34,523 nucleotides of DNA from an uncultured Bacteroidales bacterium (GCA_903822525.1 CAIJPI010000154.1:1-34523); one strand, 5' to 3'. Counted from the stretch's first letter, positions 7,665-17,016 are shown. Notes: generated by a model from the sequence alone, not told the origin. Translations and numbers: made by a program.

Positions 7665-8906
7665 TTGCCTCCATCCCTTATCTATATTGCCCTTCCTGTA
7701 ATGCGGGAGATGGAACGTCTGCCTTTGCTGATAAAGGCCATCATGGATCAATCAAATCAGCGTTTCCGACTCATAGTTTGTGTGAACCAACCCGAATCCT
7801 GGTGGAGCGACCCATTGCGACTTCCGGTTTGCATTGAAAACCGCTTAGCTATCGAATTCCTTGAATCGCTTCATGACGACAGAATCGAAATCCTTGACCG
7901 TTCATCAATGGGAAAAGGCTGGCCTGATAAAGGGCATGGTATAGGAGTGGCACGTAAATACCTGATGGATCATATTTCGTCAGTTGCTGCTGAAAAGGAT
8001 ATTCTAATCAGTATGGATGCTGATACCGTTTTTGATCCCGGATATTTTGAGTCTATTATCGAAAACTTCCGTATAAACCCTGCGGCTTATGCTATATCAG
8101 TGCCATACTACCACCGGCTTTCGGGCAACCCTGAACTTGACAGGGCAGTACTGCGATATGAGATCTATATGCGGGCCTATGCTGTTAATATGTGGCGGAT
8201 CCGGAGTCCTTACTGCTTTTCGGCACTGGGTTCGGCAATCGCATTTCCGATGTGGGCATATCGTGCGGCAGGAGGTATGACGCCTAAACTGAGCGGCGAG
8301 GATTTTTATTTTCTTCAGAAAATTGTGAAAACCGGACGTTTGCTCCATTGGAACGGTGAAATCGTTTATCCTGCCACTCGCCTGTCCGACAGGGTTTTCT
8401 TTGGAACAGGTCCAGCCTTGATTAAAGGAATTGAAGGTGACTGGAACAGTTATCCAATTTATGATTTTAGGCTTTTCGATCAGGTGGCTGAAACATGCAG
8501 AGCATTTGGCAGCCTGTTTATAAAGGATGTTAATACACCTCTTGATGATTTCATGATTCGCAGATTTGGCAGCCTGCCTTGGGAAAATCTTCGAAAAAAT
8601 TTCAAAACACAGGCACATTTTATCAGGGCTTGCCATGAGAAAATTGACGGACTCCGTATACTTCAGTTTCTGAAAGAATCCCAGGACCCGGATGAAAAAG
8701 TTAGTGAAGCATCTTTGTTCTCATTATTGAATCTGTATACCAAACAGTTTGCTGACCAGATAAGTGAAATAAATACGAAAATTGATTTCGGGTTATCTTC
8801 CGTTGATGAACTGAATCAAATACGGGATTTGCTTTTTAATATCGAAATGCATTACAGGAAAATTCACTGGAATGACTTTACGGGCCTCACTACCATGTAT
8901 AATTAA
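7665..8906 (+). CDS. Family 2 glycosyltransferase
   Basis: The protein has a GT-A (GT2-type) fold that should transfer a sugar from a nucleotide-sugar donor. It shows a first beta strand IYIALPVMRE, a nucleotide-binding region up to about 110, the metal-binding DAD motif at 118-120 (ISMDADTVF) and a GED acceptor/base motif at 211-213 (LSGEDFYFL). There are no membrane segments. The C-terminal 150 residues are helical. The start is uncertain: no ATG lies upstream of the essential first strand, and an in-frame TGA at 7614 limits the N-terminus, so TTG at 7665 is the best start. The donor and acceptor are unknown. It is divergent from phhA and not obviously linked to it. Confidence 0.75.
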   Translation: MPPSLIYIALPVMREMERLPLLIKAIMDQSNQRFRLIVCVNQPESWWSDPLRLPVCIENRLAIEFLESLHDDRIEILDRSSMGKGWPDKGHGIGVARKYLMDHISSVAAEKDILISMDADTVFDPGYFESIIENFRINPAAYAISVPYYHRLSGNPELDRAVLRYEIYMRAYAVNMWRIRSPYCFSALGSAIAFPMWAYRAAGGMTPKLSGEDFYFLQKIVKTGRLLHWNGEIVYPATRLSDRVFFGTGPALIKGIEGDWNSYPIYDFRLFDQVAETCRAFGSLFIKDVNTPLDDFMIRRFGSLPWENLRKNFKTQAHFIRACHEKIDGLRILQFLKESQDPDEKVSEASLFSLLNLYTKQFADQISEINTKIDFGLSSVDELNQIRDLLFNIEMHYRKIHWNDFTGLTTMYN

Positions 8907-9044
8907 ATTGTTTTTTTTAATTCATGAAATTGAGATTGCGTCCAATAAATAAGATAAGTCTGGTACTGCATTAACTAAGTAAAAGCCCCTTTATTTTCTT
9001 TTTACTTATTTCACTGCAGCCGGATAATTTATCAGCTCTTAACC

Positions 9045-9052
9045 TATCTTTG
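9045..9052 (+). promoter_or_regulatory. -7 box (TAnnTTTG) for the LUD-domain gene
   Basis: TATCTTTG is an exact consensus match. It covers the TTG at 9050 that would otherwise be the longest in-frame start, which argues that translation begins at the ATG at 9077. Confidence 0.45.
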
Positions 9053-9076
9053 CCTCTTGTTAAAATTACTTTTCCT

Positions 9077-9751
9077 ATGCCTGCTACCCACAATTCAGCC
9101 GATATTTTTGTAAACGAAATGAATACCTGGCATGACCGGACAATCGGGGTAAAAACCGTTGAGGCATTGCGTAAGAACCGGTTTGATGCAGCCTTTTTCG
9201 AAACCCGTGAAGATGTCGTACAGGCTGTCAGTGCTTTTATTTTACCAGGTATGGAAGTAGCTTTTGGTGGGTCGCAGACAGCACGGCAGCTTAAGCTTCA
9301 ACAGATTATGGAAGATGCCGGGGCTTTAATTCTTGATCACAATGCTGAAGGTCTTAGTGATTATCAGAAACTGGAAGTAATGCGCCGGCAGCAGATATGC
9401 GATGTGTTTATTTGCAGCAGCAATGCCATTTCGTTTCAGGGTGAGTTATTTAACATTGATGGGCATGGGAACCGGGTTGCAGCAATGTCATTTGGGCCTC
9501 GGAGGGTTATTGTAATAGCCGGCGTAAATAAACTGGTTGCTGACGAAGAAGCAGCATGGCAGCGCATCAGGACAATCGCTGCACCTATTAATTTTAAAAG
9601 GCTTAACCGGCCCAATCCATGTGCAAAACACGGTGTTTGCATGAATTGCAACCTGCCGACACGAGGATGTAATATTTATGTTGCTACCCGCCGTAGACCC
9701 TCTTTAACAGAGTTTTCGGTATTTATTGTAAATGAATCACTTGGGTTCTGA
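9077..9751 (+). CDS. LUD domain protein (LutC/YkgG-like)
   Basis: This 224-residue protein has one LUD (DUF162) domain, the fold of LutC/LutB of lactate utilisation. Characteristic segments are FILPGMEVAFGGSQTARQL and the later GNRVAAMSFGPRRVIVIAGVNKLV. Near the C-terminus there is a cysteine set in NPCAKHGVCMNC followed by a further Cys, typical of stand-alone LUD proteins and possibly metal-binding. The companion lutA and lutB genes are not next to it, so a role in lactate oxidation is not supported here. The start is ATG 9077 rather than TTG 9050, because the latter lies inside the promoter box. It is monocistronic, with a weak terminator at its end. Confidence 0.75.
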   Translation: MPATHNSADIFVNEMNTWHDRTIGVKTVEALRKNRFDAAFFETREDVVQAVSAFILPGMEVAFGGSQTARQLKLQQIMEDAGALILDHNAEGLSDYQKLEVMRRQQICDVFICSSNAISFQGELFNIDGHGNRVAAMSFGPRRVIVIAGVNKLVADEEAAWQRIRTIAAPINFKRLNRPNPCAKHGVCMNCNLPTRGCNIYVATRRRPSLTEFSVFIVNESLGF

Positions 9752-9773
9752 GTTCCTTCTCAGGCATTTTTTT
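9748..9773 (+). terminator. Weak intrinsic terminator after the LUD gene
   Basis: CTGAG (9748-9752) pairs with CTCAG (9759-9763) across a 6-nt loop and is followed by GCATTTTTTT. The stem is only 5 bp and includes the stop codon, so the call is weak. Confidence 0.3.
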
Positions 9774-9938
9774 AGTCTGGATTTTAGAATTCCGATGCAA
9801 TGATTATCTGAGTCTTCGTCCAGTTTTGTAAAGCTTAAATTGTTGTTTTGGATTAATATGGTATAATAACAGGGATATTTCCGCAAATCTGTCTTCAATT
9901 TACGTGATAAACGGAAAAAAAATTAAATTTTCAAAAAA

Positions 9939-9971
9939 TTTGCAATTCATTCGCAGGCTTTCATACTTTTG
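9939..9971 (+). promoter_or_regulatory. Promoter of purB (TTTG - 21 bp - TACTTTTG)
   Basis: A TTTG at 9939-9942 and TACTTTTG at 9964-9971 form a complete Bacteroidota promoter with normal spacing. The predicted transcription start near 9978 lies after the TTG at 9969, so purB must start at the ATG at 9996 or the one at 10008. Confidence 0.65.
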
Positions 9972-9995
9972 ACCACTGAACTTTATTTTTTTGCT

Positions 9996-11348
9996 ATGGA
10001 TTTGACAATGATTAATGCCATATCGCCCATTGATGGGCGCTATCGCAAACAGGTTGAACGTCTTTCGTATTATTTCAGCGAGGCTGCACTTATTAATTAC
10101 CGTGTATTTGTTGAGGTTGAATATTTTATTGCTTTGTGTGAGTTGCCGCTCCCCCAGCTTAAAGAAATTGAACGAAAAAAAATTACTGAACTCAGGTCAA
10201 TGTGCAGGGATTTTACCTTCACTGATGCCCAGGAAGTTAAAGAAATTGAAGTTACCACCAATCATGATGTTAAAGCTGTTGAGTATTACCTGAAAAAACG
10301 GTTTGATAAATTGGGCCTTGGCAAATACAAGGAATTTATCCATTTTGGTCTCACATCCCAGGATATCAACAACACTGCTGGTCCTTATGCATTGAAACTT
10401 GCTGTTGATGAAGTGATTATCCCCGTGTACGAAGATCTTCTGGTTAAAATTACAAAACGTGCAAAAGAATGGAAGAAAGTTCCCATGCTGGCACGTACCC
10501 ATGGTCAGCCTGCTTCGCCAACCATATTGGGTAAAGAAGTATATGTATTTGCCGAAAGGCTTAAACAACAATTGAAATTGCTGAAAACAATTCCTTTTTC
10601 GGCAAAATTTGGTGGAGCTACAGGGAATTTTAATGCGCATTTTGTAGCTTACCCCGACATCGACTGGGCTTTATTCGGTGACGAATTTGTGAAAAACAAT
10701 TTTTCGCTCGAAAGGCTGCGCTGTACCACCCAGATTGAACATTACGATAATATGGCTGCGCTTTTTGATAATATGAAGCGTATCAATACCATCCTGATCG
10801 ATTTAAGCCGTGATATGTGGAGCTATATTTCGATGGAGTATTTCAAACAAAAAATCAAAGCAGGTGAAATCGGATCCTCAGCCATGCCTCATAAGGTTAA
10901 TCCTATTGATTTCGAAAATGCTGAAGGTAATTTTGGACTTGCCAATGCCATGTTCGAACACCTTTCGTCCAAACTTCCTTTGTCGAGACTTCAGCGCGAT
11001 TTAACCGATTCAACCGTGACCAGGAATATCGGCGTGCCTATATCTCATACTCTTATTGCTATAAAATCGCTTATCAAAGGCCTCGATAAATTGATTCTGC
11101 ACGAAGAAAAAATTCATGCCGATCTCGAAAACAACTGGGCTGTTGTTGCCGAAGCAATTCAGACCATTCTTCGCCGAGAAGGCTTTCCGAAACCTTACGA
11201 ATCGTTGAAAGAGCTTACCCGGACCAATACCCACATCGACCACAAAGCCATCAGCGATTTTATTGAAAAATTAAATGTTACGGCCAAGGTTAAAGCTGAA
11301 TTGAATAAAATTACACCTTCCAATTATACCGGGCGTTTCGAAATCTGA
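9996..11348 (+). CDS. purB: Adenylosuccinate lyase
   Basis: PurB cleaves SAICAR to AICAR and adenylosuccinate to AMP, releasing fumarate, in de novo and salvage purine synthesis. The 450-residue length and the N-terminus INAISPIDGRYRKQVERLSYYFSE match the E. coli-type enzyme. The fumarase/lyase superfamily signature GSSAMPHKVNPIDFEN begins near residue 293. The HGQPASPT segment (catalytic-region histidine) and the TTNHDVKAVEYYLK block are also present. It is the first of several nucleotide-synthesis genes in this window (pyrK, pyrD, purD follow), although it has its own promoter and a 277-bp gap behind it. Confidence 0.96.
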   Translation: MDLTMINAISPIDGRYRKQVERLSYYFSEAALINYRVFVEVEYFIALCELPLPQLKEIERKKITELRSMCRDFTFTDAQEVKEIEVTTNHDVKAVEYYLKKRFDKLGLGKYKEFIHFGLTSQDINNTAGPYALKLAVDEVIIPVYEDLLVKITKRAKEWKKVPMLARTHGQPASPTILGKEVYVFAERLKQQLKLLKTIPFSAKFGGATGNFNAHFVAYPDIDWALFGDEFVKNNFSLERLRCTTQIEHYDNMAALFDNMKRINTILIDLSRDMWSYISMEYFKQKIKAGEIGSSAMPHKVNPIDFENAEGNFGLANAMFEHLSSKLPLSRLQRDLTDSTVTRNIGVPISHTLIAIKSLIKGLDKLILHEEKIHADLENNWAVVAEAIQTILRREGFPKPYESLKELTRTNTHIDHKAISDFIEKLNVTAKVKAELNKITPSNYTGRFEI

Positions 11349-11596
11349 CGGTATTGAAGTGTTTTTTGCTGTTAAACATCAGGTTTCTGATTGTTGAGTC
11401 ATAGGCTCAATGATTAAATGGCGGATTCAAAGAAAAGGTAGGATTTGGTTTCTTCATCCCGGTTTTTTGCTTTACTCATTTCTATGGTATCGAGGAGATA
11501 GCAAGACTGATGAGGTATTTTATTTCGGGAAAGTTATCATTCGTATTAAATTTCGGGCGAACGTAAAACAATGTAGTATAAACAGATTGTTTTAAG

Positions 11597-11604
11597 TAAT
11601 TTTG
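11597..11604 (+). promoter_or_regulatory. -7 box (TAnnTTTG) for the DUF5606-type gene
   Basis: TAATTTTG is an exact -7 match 22 bp before the ATG at 11626. A -33 element is not clear. The rest of the 11349-11625 gap holds nothing I can recognise. A 61-codon ORF there has no coding look. Confidence 0.45.
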
Positions 11605-11625
11605 CACAAAACTTAAAGATATTTT

Positions 11626-12081
11626 ATGGATTTGAAAGAGATTTTATCTGTCTCGGGCAAGCCCGGGCTTTTTAAAACAATAGCACAGACAAAAACCGGC
11701 GTTATCATCGAATCGCTGACTGATGGTAAACGCATTCAGGCATTTGCAAGCGATAAAATAAGTTCTCTTGGGGAGATCAGCATTTTTACCACTACCGATG
11801 ATATGCCTCTTCGGGAAGTATTCAGGTTAATTAGAGAGAAAAACGGTGATCAACCAGCTCCCGATGTTAAATCCGACGATAATGCTTTAAAGGCATTCTT
11901 TGGATCCATTGTTCCCGATTACGATAATGAGCGTGTTTATACTTCGCATATGCGGAAGCTAGTTCAGTGGTACAATATGTTGATTGCTTACGGCATAACT
12001 GATTTTACTGCTCCAGTCGAAGAAACTGAAGGAGAACCCGCATCTCCGGGTGATTCCGGCGAGGTCGCCGAAGAAAAATAA
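11626..12081 (+). CDS. DUF5606-type protein
   Basis: The 151-residue protein begins MDLKEILSVSGKPGLFKTIAQ, which I recognise as the start of a Bacteroidota family (DUF5606) of unknown function. Residues 1-65 look like a small beta-rich domain (TGVIIESLTDGKR, KISSLGEISIFT). Residues 70-135 are mainly helical, and the tail after 135 is acidic and probably disordered. There is no signal peptide or membrane segment, so it is cytoplasmic. It stands alone between its own promoter box and a strong terminator. The family assignment is from memory of its N-terminal motif. Confidence 0.75.
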   Translation: MDLKEILSVSGKPGLFKTIAQTKTGVIIESLTDGKRIQAFASDKISSLGEISIFTTTDDMPLREVFRLIREKNGDQPAPDVKSDDNALKAFFGSIVPDYDNERVYTSHMRKLVQWYNMLIAYGITDFTAPVEETEGEPASPGDSGEVAEEK

Positions 12082-12086
12082 TCAAT

Positions 12087-12118
12087 AAGTCCGTCGTTTA
12101 TCATGACGGACTTTTTTT
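12087..12118 (+). terminator. Strong rho-independent terminator
   Basis: AGTCCGTC (12088-12095) pairs perfectly with GACGGACT (12105-12112), with one more A-T pair possible outside, a 9-nt loop and a run of seven T directly after. It sits 6 bp behind the DUF5606-type gene and separates it from pyrK. Confidence 0.9.
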
Positions 12119-12148
12119 AAGTATTTTCGCCTGTATAATTGCCAACTG

Positions 12149-12919
12149 ATGAAGAAATTTATTCACGATTTTGAAGTTACACGCAACATTCATATTACTG
12201 ACGACTACTTTGCTCTTAACCTGAAATGCCCTGTCAGCCTTCCGGATATGCTGCCAGGCCAGTTTGCTGAAGTTCTGGTTGGCAATTCGGCCACCACATA
12301 CCTACGTAGACCAATATCCATTTACGACACCAATTACGATACGAATGAACTTTCGCTGCTGATAAAAAAGGTAGGAGATGGCACAATTGCTCTTTCAAAG
12401 CTCAAAGAGGGTGATATCCTTAATCTTGTTTATCCGCTGGGCAATACATTCAGTATGCCTCAAGGCGAAAATGCCTTGCTGATTTGTGGTGGAGTTGGAA
12501 TTGCTCCTATGCTTTTACTTGCTAAACTGCTTCATTCGAAAGGATATAACCCTGATATTCTGATTGGTGGCCGCACATCTGCTGATATTATCGAACCCGG
12601 TAAATACGAACCTTACGGTGAAGTATTCATTACTACCGATGACGGCTCTGCCGGTGAAAAAGGAATGGTAACCCAGCACTCGCTTTTTACAGAAAAAATT
12701 AAGTCTTACTCAATTATATACGCCTGCGGCCCTGATCCCATGATGAAAGCTGTGGCCCGGGTGGCTGCTTCGCACCAGATCCCCTGCGAAATATCACTCG
12801 AAAATACCATGGCTTGCGGAATAGGTGCCTGTCTGTGCTGCGTGGTCGAAACAATTGACGGGAATAAAACTACCTGTGTCGACGGTCCTGTTTTCGATAC
12901 ACGGACTCTAAAATTGTAA
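12149..12919 (+). CDS. pyrK: Dihydroorotate dehydrogenase, electron transfer subunit
   Basis: PyrK passes electrons from dihydroorotate via FMN in PyrD to NAD+ using FAD and a [2Fe-2S] cluster. The 256 residues hold a ferredoxin-reductase-like FAD domain (RRPISIYD at 53-60), an NAD domain (GGVGIAP at 114-120; YACGPDPMM at 191-199) and a C-terminal cluster site with Cys223, Cys228, Cys231 and Cys243 spaced as in the Lactococcus PyrK family. pyrD follows 127 bp downstream on the same strand, giving a class 1B NAD-dependent enzyme rather than the quinone-linked class 2. It is about 30 bp past the strong terminator, so it must have its own promoter. Only imperfect -7 boxes (TATTTTCG at 12122) are visible. 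Confidence 0.95.
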   Translation: MKKFIHDFEVTRNIHITDDYFALNLKCPVSLPDMLPGQFAEVLVGNSATTYLRRPISIYDTNYDTNELSLLIKKVGDGTIALSKLKEGDILNLVYPLGNTFSMPQGENALLICGGVGIAPMLLLAKLLHSKGYNPDILIGGRTSADIIEPGKYEPYGEVFITTDDGSAGEKGMVTQHSLFTEKIKSYSIIYACGPDPMMKAVARVAASHQIPCEISLENTMACGIGACLCCVVETIDGNKTTCVDGPVFDTRTLKL

Positions 12920-13002
12920 TGTGCTGAAATATTGTCAGTTAAATTAGTAACAATGTTATTTGATCTCCCGACTTTAAATTGAAGTAATTTACCTGCCAAT
13001 AA

Positions 13003-13037
13003 AATCCGAAATCTGAATTCCGCAATCCGAAATCAAA
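13003..13037 (+). repeat. 7-bp periodic repeat before pyrD
   Basis: Five units in exact 7-bp register (AATCCGA, AATCTGA, ATTCCGC, AATCCGA, AATCAAA) lie just before the pyrD start codon. They are intergenic and do not code. Confidence 0.6.
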
Positions 13038-13046
13038 ATAAAAATA

Positions 13047-13958
13047 ATGCTCGATTTATCAGTAAATGTACATAAGCTGTTGCTCAAAAACCCGGTTATG
13101 TCAGCTTCGGGTACCTTTGGCTATGGACCCGAATTTGACGATTTCATGGATGTTAACAGGCTGGGAGGGATCCTAACCAAAGCCTGCACATCAAAAAATC
13201 GTGATGGGAACCGTTACCCGCGTATGGCCGAAACTCCTTCAGGCATGTTGAATTCAGTAGGTTTGCAAAATAAGGGCGTCGATTATTTTATAGATGTTAT
13301 TTATCCTAAAATCAGCCATTACAATACGCATATTATCGTAAATGTTTCGGATTCAACGGTTGAAGGTTACATGGAAGTGGCTGAGAAGCTGAATCCGCTC
13401 GAAAAAATTACCGGCATCGAATTAAATATTTCCTGCCCTAATGTTAAAGAAGGAGGAATGGCTTTCGGAACCTCATGTCCAATGGCAGGAGCTGTAACAA
13501 AGGCTGTACGTGGTGTTTATAATAAAACGATGATAGTTAAGCTTTCGCCGAATGTGACCAATATTGCAGAAATTGCCAAAGCCGTTGAGGATGAAGGGGC
13601 TGATTCTGTTTCCGTTATAAATACGTTGCTTGGTATGGCCATTGATGCCGAAAAGCGCAGGCCTGTGCTATCGACTATAACCGGTGGACTCTCGGGCCCA
13701 GCCATTAAACCTGTTGCGCTACGCATGGTATGGCAGGTTTCGAAAGCAGTCAAAATTCCTGTGATTGGACTAGGTGGTATCAGCAATGCCACCGATGCTA
13801 TTGAATTTTTGCTTGCCGGCGCAACAGCCATACAGGTTGGAACTGCTAATTTTGTTGATCCGCAGGTGTGTATAAAGATTCTTGACGGTATTGAGGAATA
13901 CTGCAGCCGTCATGGCATAACTGATATTAAAGAACTTATTGGAGCACTTGAGAGTTAA
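13047..13958 (+). CDS. pyrD: Dihydroorotate dehydrogenase, catalytic subunit (class 1B)
   Basis: This enzyme oxidises dihydroorotate to orotate in pyrimidine synthesis. The 303-residue TIM barrel binds FMN. Class 1 features are the N-terminal [16 protein letters not shown], the active-site cysteine Cys130 in LNISCPN (class 2 enzymes have serine) and the FMN-binding end [24 protein letters not shown]. The adjacent pyrK identifies it as the 1B, NAD-linked type, a heterotetramer. The ATG at 13047 gives the usual N-terminus. purD starts 96 bp downstream on the same strand. Confidence 0.96.
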   Translation: MLDLSVNVHKLLLKNPVMSASGTFGYGPEFDDFMDVNRLGGILTKACTSKNRDGNRYPRMAETPSGMLNSVGLQNKGVDYFIDVIYPKISHYNTHIIVNVSDSTVEGYMEVAEKLNPLEKITGIELNISCPNVKEGGMAFGTSCPMAGAVTKAVRGVYNKTMIVKLSPNVTNIAEIAKAVEDEGADSVSVINTLLGMAIDAEKRRPVLSTITGGLSGPAIKPVALRMVWQVSKAVKIPVIGLGGISNATDAIEFLLAGATAIQVGTANFVDPQVCIKILDGIEEYCSRHGITDIKELIGALES

Positions 13959-14054
13959 AATGAAAAGCAGCTCAACAAAACTCTTAAACCTGAGAAGGCT
14001 CAATACAAATAATCTTGAATCAAACTATCGCAACACTGAAAGCTCATTCCTGAA

Positions 14055-15338
14055 ATGAATAAAACAAATGTACTTCTTATAGGCAGCGGAGGCCGCGAAC
14101 ATGCCATAGCCTGGAAACTGGCTCAAAGCACGCTTCTGAACCGGCTTTATATCGCTCCCGGAAATGCAGGCACCTCAGGCGTTGGAATAAATGTTGCCAT
14201 CAATGGAAATGATTTTGAAAGTGTAAAATCATTTGTTTTGCAGAACCAGATTAACCTGGTTATTGTTGGACCTGAGGAACCTCTGGTTAACGGATTTCAT
14301 GATTTCTTTCTTTCTGATGAACTGTTAAAAGATATTCCTGTTATCGGGCCTCAGAAAGCTGGTGCTGCTCTCGAAGGAAGTAAAGATTTCGCAAAACAAT
14401 TCATGATCAGGCATAACATACCTACCGGTGCCTACCAGACCTTTACTACAGATACATTGGCTGAAGGGATTGAGTTTCTTCACACTCTTTCTTCGCCATA
14501 CGTGCTGAAAGCCGATGGACTTGCCGCCGGTAAGGGCGTAGTAATATGTAAAACATTCGGAGAGGCTGAAACCGAACTTACCGACATGCTGGCCGGGCAG
14601 AAATTCGGGAAAGCTTCCGCTATGGTTGTGATTGAGGAATTTCTAGACGGGATCGAACTTTCGGCATTTGCCCTTACCGACGGGAATGAATATGTTATGC
14701 TTCCCGAGGCAAAAGATTATAAGCGAATAGGGGAGGGCGATACAGGTCCCAATACCGGTGGTATGGGCTCTATTTCGCCGGTACCATTTGCCGGAAAAGA
14801 ATTTTTACAGAAAGTTGAGGATCGGATTGTAAAACCTACTGTCGAAGGCTTGCGTAAAGATGGTATCCCATTTATAGGGTTCCTGTTTTTCGGTCTTATG
14901 AATGTAAAAGGCGACCCATATGTGATCGAATATAATGTACGTTTGGGTGATCCTGAAACGGAGTCGGTTTTACCCCGCATTAAGAACGACCTTTTAGAAA
15001 TATTTCTTGCAACAGCAAATGGCAGGCTTAATGATATCCAAATGGAGATCGATGAGCGGACAGCCGCTTGCGTCATGATTGTATCAGGAGGTTATCCGGG
15101 CAACTACGAAAAGGATAAAGTGATTTCAGGCTTTGCTGATATAAATAAAAGTCTGGTTTTTCATGCCGGCACTTCAGATAAAGAGGGTTCGGTGGTCTCA
15201 TCAGGTGGACGGGTTATTGCTGTCACTTCGCTTGATCATACTATTTGCGATGCTGTTGTCCAATCGCTTGAATCCGCGTCAAGGATAAAATTTGAAAATT
15301 CATACTATCGCAACGATATCGGGAAAGACCTGATGTAA
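14055..15338 (+). CDS. purD: Phosphoribosylamine-glycine ligase
   Basis: PurD joins phosphoribosylamine and glycine with ATP to make GAR, step two of purine synthesis. The 427-residue length is standard. The N-terminal domain begins with NVLLIGSGGREHAIAWKLAQ, the ATP-grasp domain shows VLKADGLAAGKGVVI and a metal-binding segment VIEYNVRLGDPETES, and the C-terminal domain follows from about 325. There is no fusion to purM or purN. It follows pyrD by 96 bp and precedes the membrane protein gene by 26 bp, so those may be cotranscribed. Confidence 0.97.
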   Translation: MNKTNVLLIGSGGREHAIAWKLAQSTLLNRLYIAPGNAGTSGVGINVAINGNDFESVKSFVLQNQINLVIVGPEEPLVNGFHDFFLSDELLKDIPVIGPQKAGAALEGSKDFAKQFMIRHNIPTGAYQTFTTDTLAEGIEFLHTLSSPYVLKADGLAAGKGVVICKTFGEAETELTDMLAGQKFGKASAMVVIEEFLDGIELSAFALTDGNEYVMLPEAKDYKRIGEGDTGPNTGGMGSISPVPFAGKEFLQKVEDRIVKPTVEGLRKDGIPFIGFLFFGLMNVKGDPYVIEYNVRLGDPETESVLPRIKNDLLEIFLATANGRLNDIQMEIDERTAACVMIVSGGYPGNYEKDKVISGFADINKSLVFHAGTSDKEGSVVSSGGRVIAVTSLDHTICDAVVQSLESASRIKFENSYYRNDIGKDLM

Positions 15339-15364
15339 TATAGACTCAAAAAACTTGCTTTTTC

Positions 15365-16348
15365 ATGCTAAGGTGGATTTCGAAATCAGGAACGTTTATC
15401 CAGTTTGCAATTTTTGCAGTGATACTGGTTATGACCTGGGTCCCTGCTTTTGTTAACCCGGTGATTCCTGTTCTTTCCCCGGCTGATGGTCCTTTATACA
15501 GTCTCCTGGCAACCTGGCTTCAACAATTTCCTTTGTTAACAGTTTCGTTTTCATTAATTCTGGTTGTTTTACAGGCGTTAACTTTATTTTATGTGTTTCA
15601 GGCAAACGGATTTTTTGGTAGGAGCAATTTTCTTCCGGCCTTGATCATCCTGCTTGCATATAGCTGGAATGTTAACTTCCAGACCATGCATGCTGTGCTT
15701 CCTGCAGGTTTATTTATTATTGTTGCGCTGAATTCTATTATGATAATGTATGGCCGGCCGGCTGCATATCACCAGGTATTTACGGCTTCCTTCGCATTGG
15801 GGTTAGCTTCATTATTCTATATTCCTCTGGCCTACTTTCTTTTCTTTGTTTGGTTTACATTGATAACATACCGTATTTCATCCTGGCGCGAATATGCTGT
15901 CGCACTAATTGGCTATGTCTTGCCTTTTATCTATTATATCAGCTGGTTATTCTGGGATGATAACCTGGTTAAAGGATTGAATAACTTATCCGGATCATTG
16001 TTTAACCTGGTACTTCCTGCCAGGCTTACGCTTATGAATGCCATCTGGCTTTCGTTGTCAGCATTCATCATGTTTGTAGCTATGGCTGCTGTATTGAATG
16101 TTATGAATGATAAACTTATAAGCCTTCGACGCAGAGCCTGGGTCTTATTCAATTTCAGTTTTATTGCGTTGGTTGCAATCCTTTTAGCAGGCTGGCCTGT
16201 GCTTTCAGCCAATTATCTATTCGTTATTCCCATGGCGTTCTTTTCTACAGGTAGTGTGATTCTCCTGAAACGTCCTTTTTGGTTCGAAATGCTTGCCCTG
16301 GGATATTTCCTGTTATTTGTCGGTTTGAGGGTTTATTTAGTGCTTTAA
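15365..16348 (+). CDS. Polytopic membrane protein (DUF6427-like)
   Basis: The 327-residue protein has about eight to ten hydrophobic segments, separated by short loops, and no soluble domain. It starts MLRWISKSGTFIQFAIFAVIL, which resembles a Bacteroidota family annotated as DUF6427. That family link is from memory and uncertain. No catalytic motif is visible, and transport or cell-envelope roles are guesses. It lies 26 bp behind purD and 63 bp before rnhB, all on the same strand. Confidence 0.65.
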   Translation: MLRWISKSGTFIQFAIFAVILVMTWVPAFVNPVIPVLSPADGPLYSLLATWLQQFPLLTVSFSLILVVLQALTLFYVFQANGFFGRSNFLPALIILLAYSWNVNFQTMHAVLPAGLFIIVALNSIMIMYGRPAAYHQVFTASFALGLASLFYIPLAYFLFFVWFTLITYRISSWREYAVALIGYVLPFIYYISWLFWDDNLVKGLNNLSGSLFNLVLPARLTLMNAIWLSLSAFIMFVAMAAVLNVMNDKLISLRRRAWVLFNFSFIALVAILLAGWPVLSANYLFVIPMAFFSTGSVILLKRPFWFEMLALGYFLLFVGLRVYLVL

Positions 16349-16411
16349 TGGGTTAGCATTATTTATAACACAGAAAACCTGAATAAATTACCACGTTCAA
16401 ACTCTGACCTA

Positions 16412-17005
16412 ATGCTGAAATCTTCATACACTGAAAATATGACAGAAGCCGGTTGCGATGAGGCCGGACGGGGTTGCCTGGCAGGACCTGTATTTGCAGC
16501 TGCTGTAATTCTGCCACATGATTATCAAAATCCGCTTTTGAATGATTCCAAAAAACTAACTGCTAAACAGCGCATCAAGCTGAGAAAAATCATAGAGGCA
16601 GATGCTCTGGACTGGTCAGTGGCTATGGTTGATAACCTTGAGATTGACAGGATTAATATTCTGAATGCCTCCATACTTGCCATGCATTATGCACTTGCTA
16701 AGCTTTCAGTGCCTCCTGCGTTTATACTTGTTGACGGAAACCGTTTTAAACCATTTCAGAAAATTCCTCACCAATGTATTGTTAAAGGAGATGCCCTGTT
16801 TTTGTCAATAGCTGCAGCTTCAGTTTTGGCAAAAACATACCGCGATGATTATATGCTTGAACTTTGTACCAAATACCCTGAGTATGGATGGGAAAGGAAT
16901 AAAGGATATCCTACACTTGATCATAGGAAAACAGTTCTGAGTCTGGGATTTACTCCCTTTCACAGGAAAACTTTTTCGGTTCAGGTTAAAGCAGGCGAGA
17001 GATAA
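16412..17005 (+). CDS. rnhB: Ribonuclease HII
   Basis: RNase HII cuts RNA-DNA hybrids and starts removal of misincorporated ribonucleotides. At 197 residues the length is typical. The acidic active-site residues are visible: Asp16-Glu17 in GCDEAGRG and Asp108 in ILVDGNRF, with a later Asp in YRDDYM. Further family markers are NDSKKLT and EYGWERNKGYPTLDH. The chosen start is ATG 16412; the ATG at 16439 would leave the catalytic motif only four residues from the N-terminus, so the longer form is better. Confidence 0.95.
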   Translation: MLKSSYTENMTEAGCDEAGRGCLAGPVFAAAVILPHDYQNPLLNDSKKLTAKQRIKLRKIIEADALDWSVAMVDNLEIDRINILNASILAMHYALAKLSVPPAFILVDGNRFKPFQKIPHQCIVKGDALFLSIAAASVLAKTYRDDYMLELCTKYPEYGWERNKGYPTLDHRKTVLSLGFTPFHRKTFSVQVKAGER

Positions 17006-17016
17006 TACTATAAATC

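Noticed and set aside
7418-7837. 139-codon plus-strand ORF across the phhA/glycosyltransferase junction
   Set aside because: It overlaps the 5' ends of two well-supported genes and the promoter region, and its product has no domain-like pattern.
10197-10640. 147-codon minus-strand ORF within purB
   Set aside because: It is antisense to a fully conserved purB and Phe/Cys-rich as expected from a complementary frame.
11410-11595. 61-codon ORF between purB and the DUF5606-type gene
   Set aside because: No homology pattern, unlikely composition (Trp/Arg/Phe-rich), and it runs into the promoter box at 11597.
15365-16348. Idea that the membrane protein behind purD is a nucleobase transporter
   Set aside because: No transporter motif is visible; the only support is the neighbouring purine gene.
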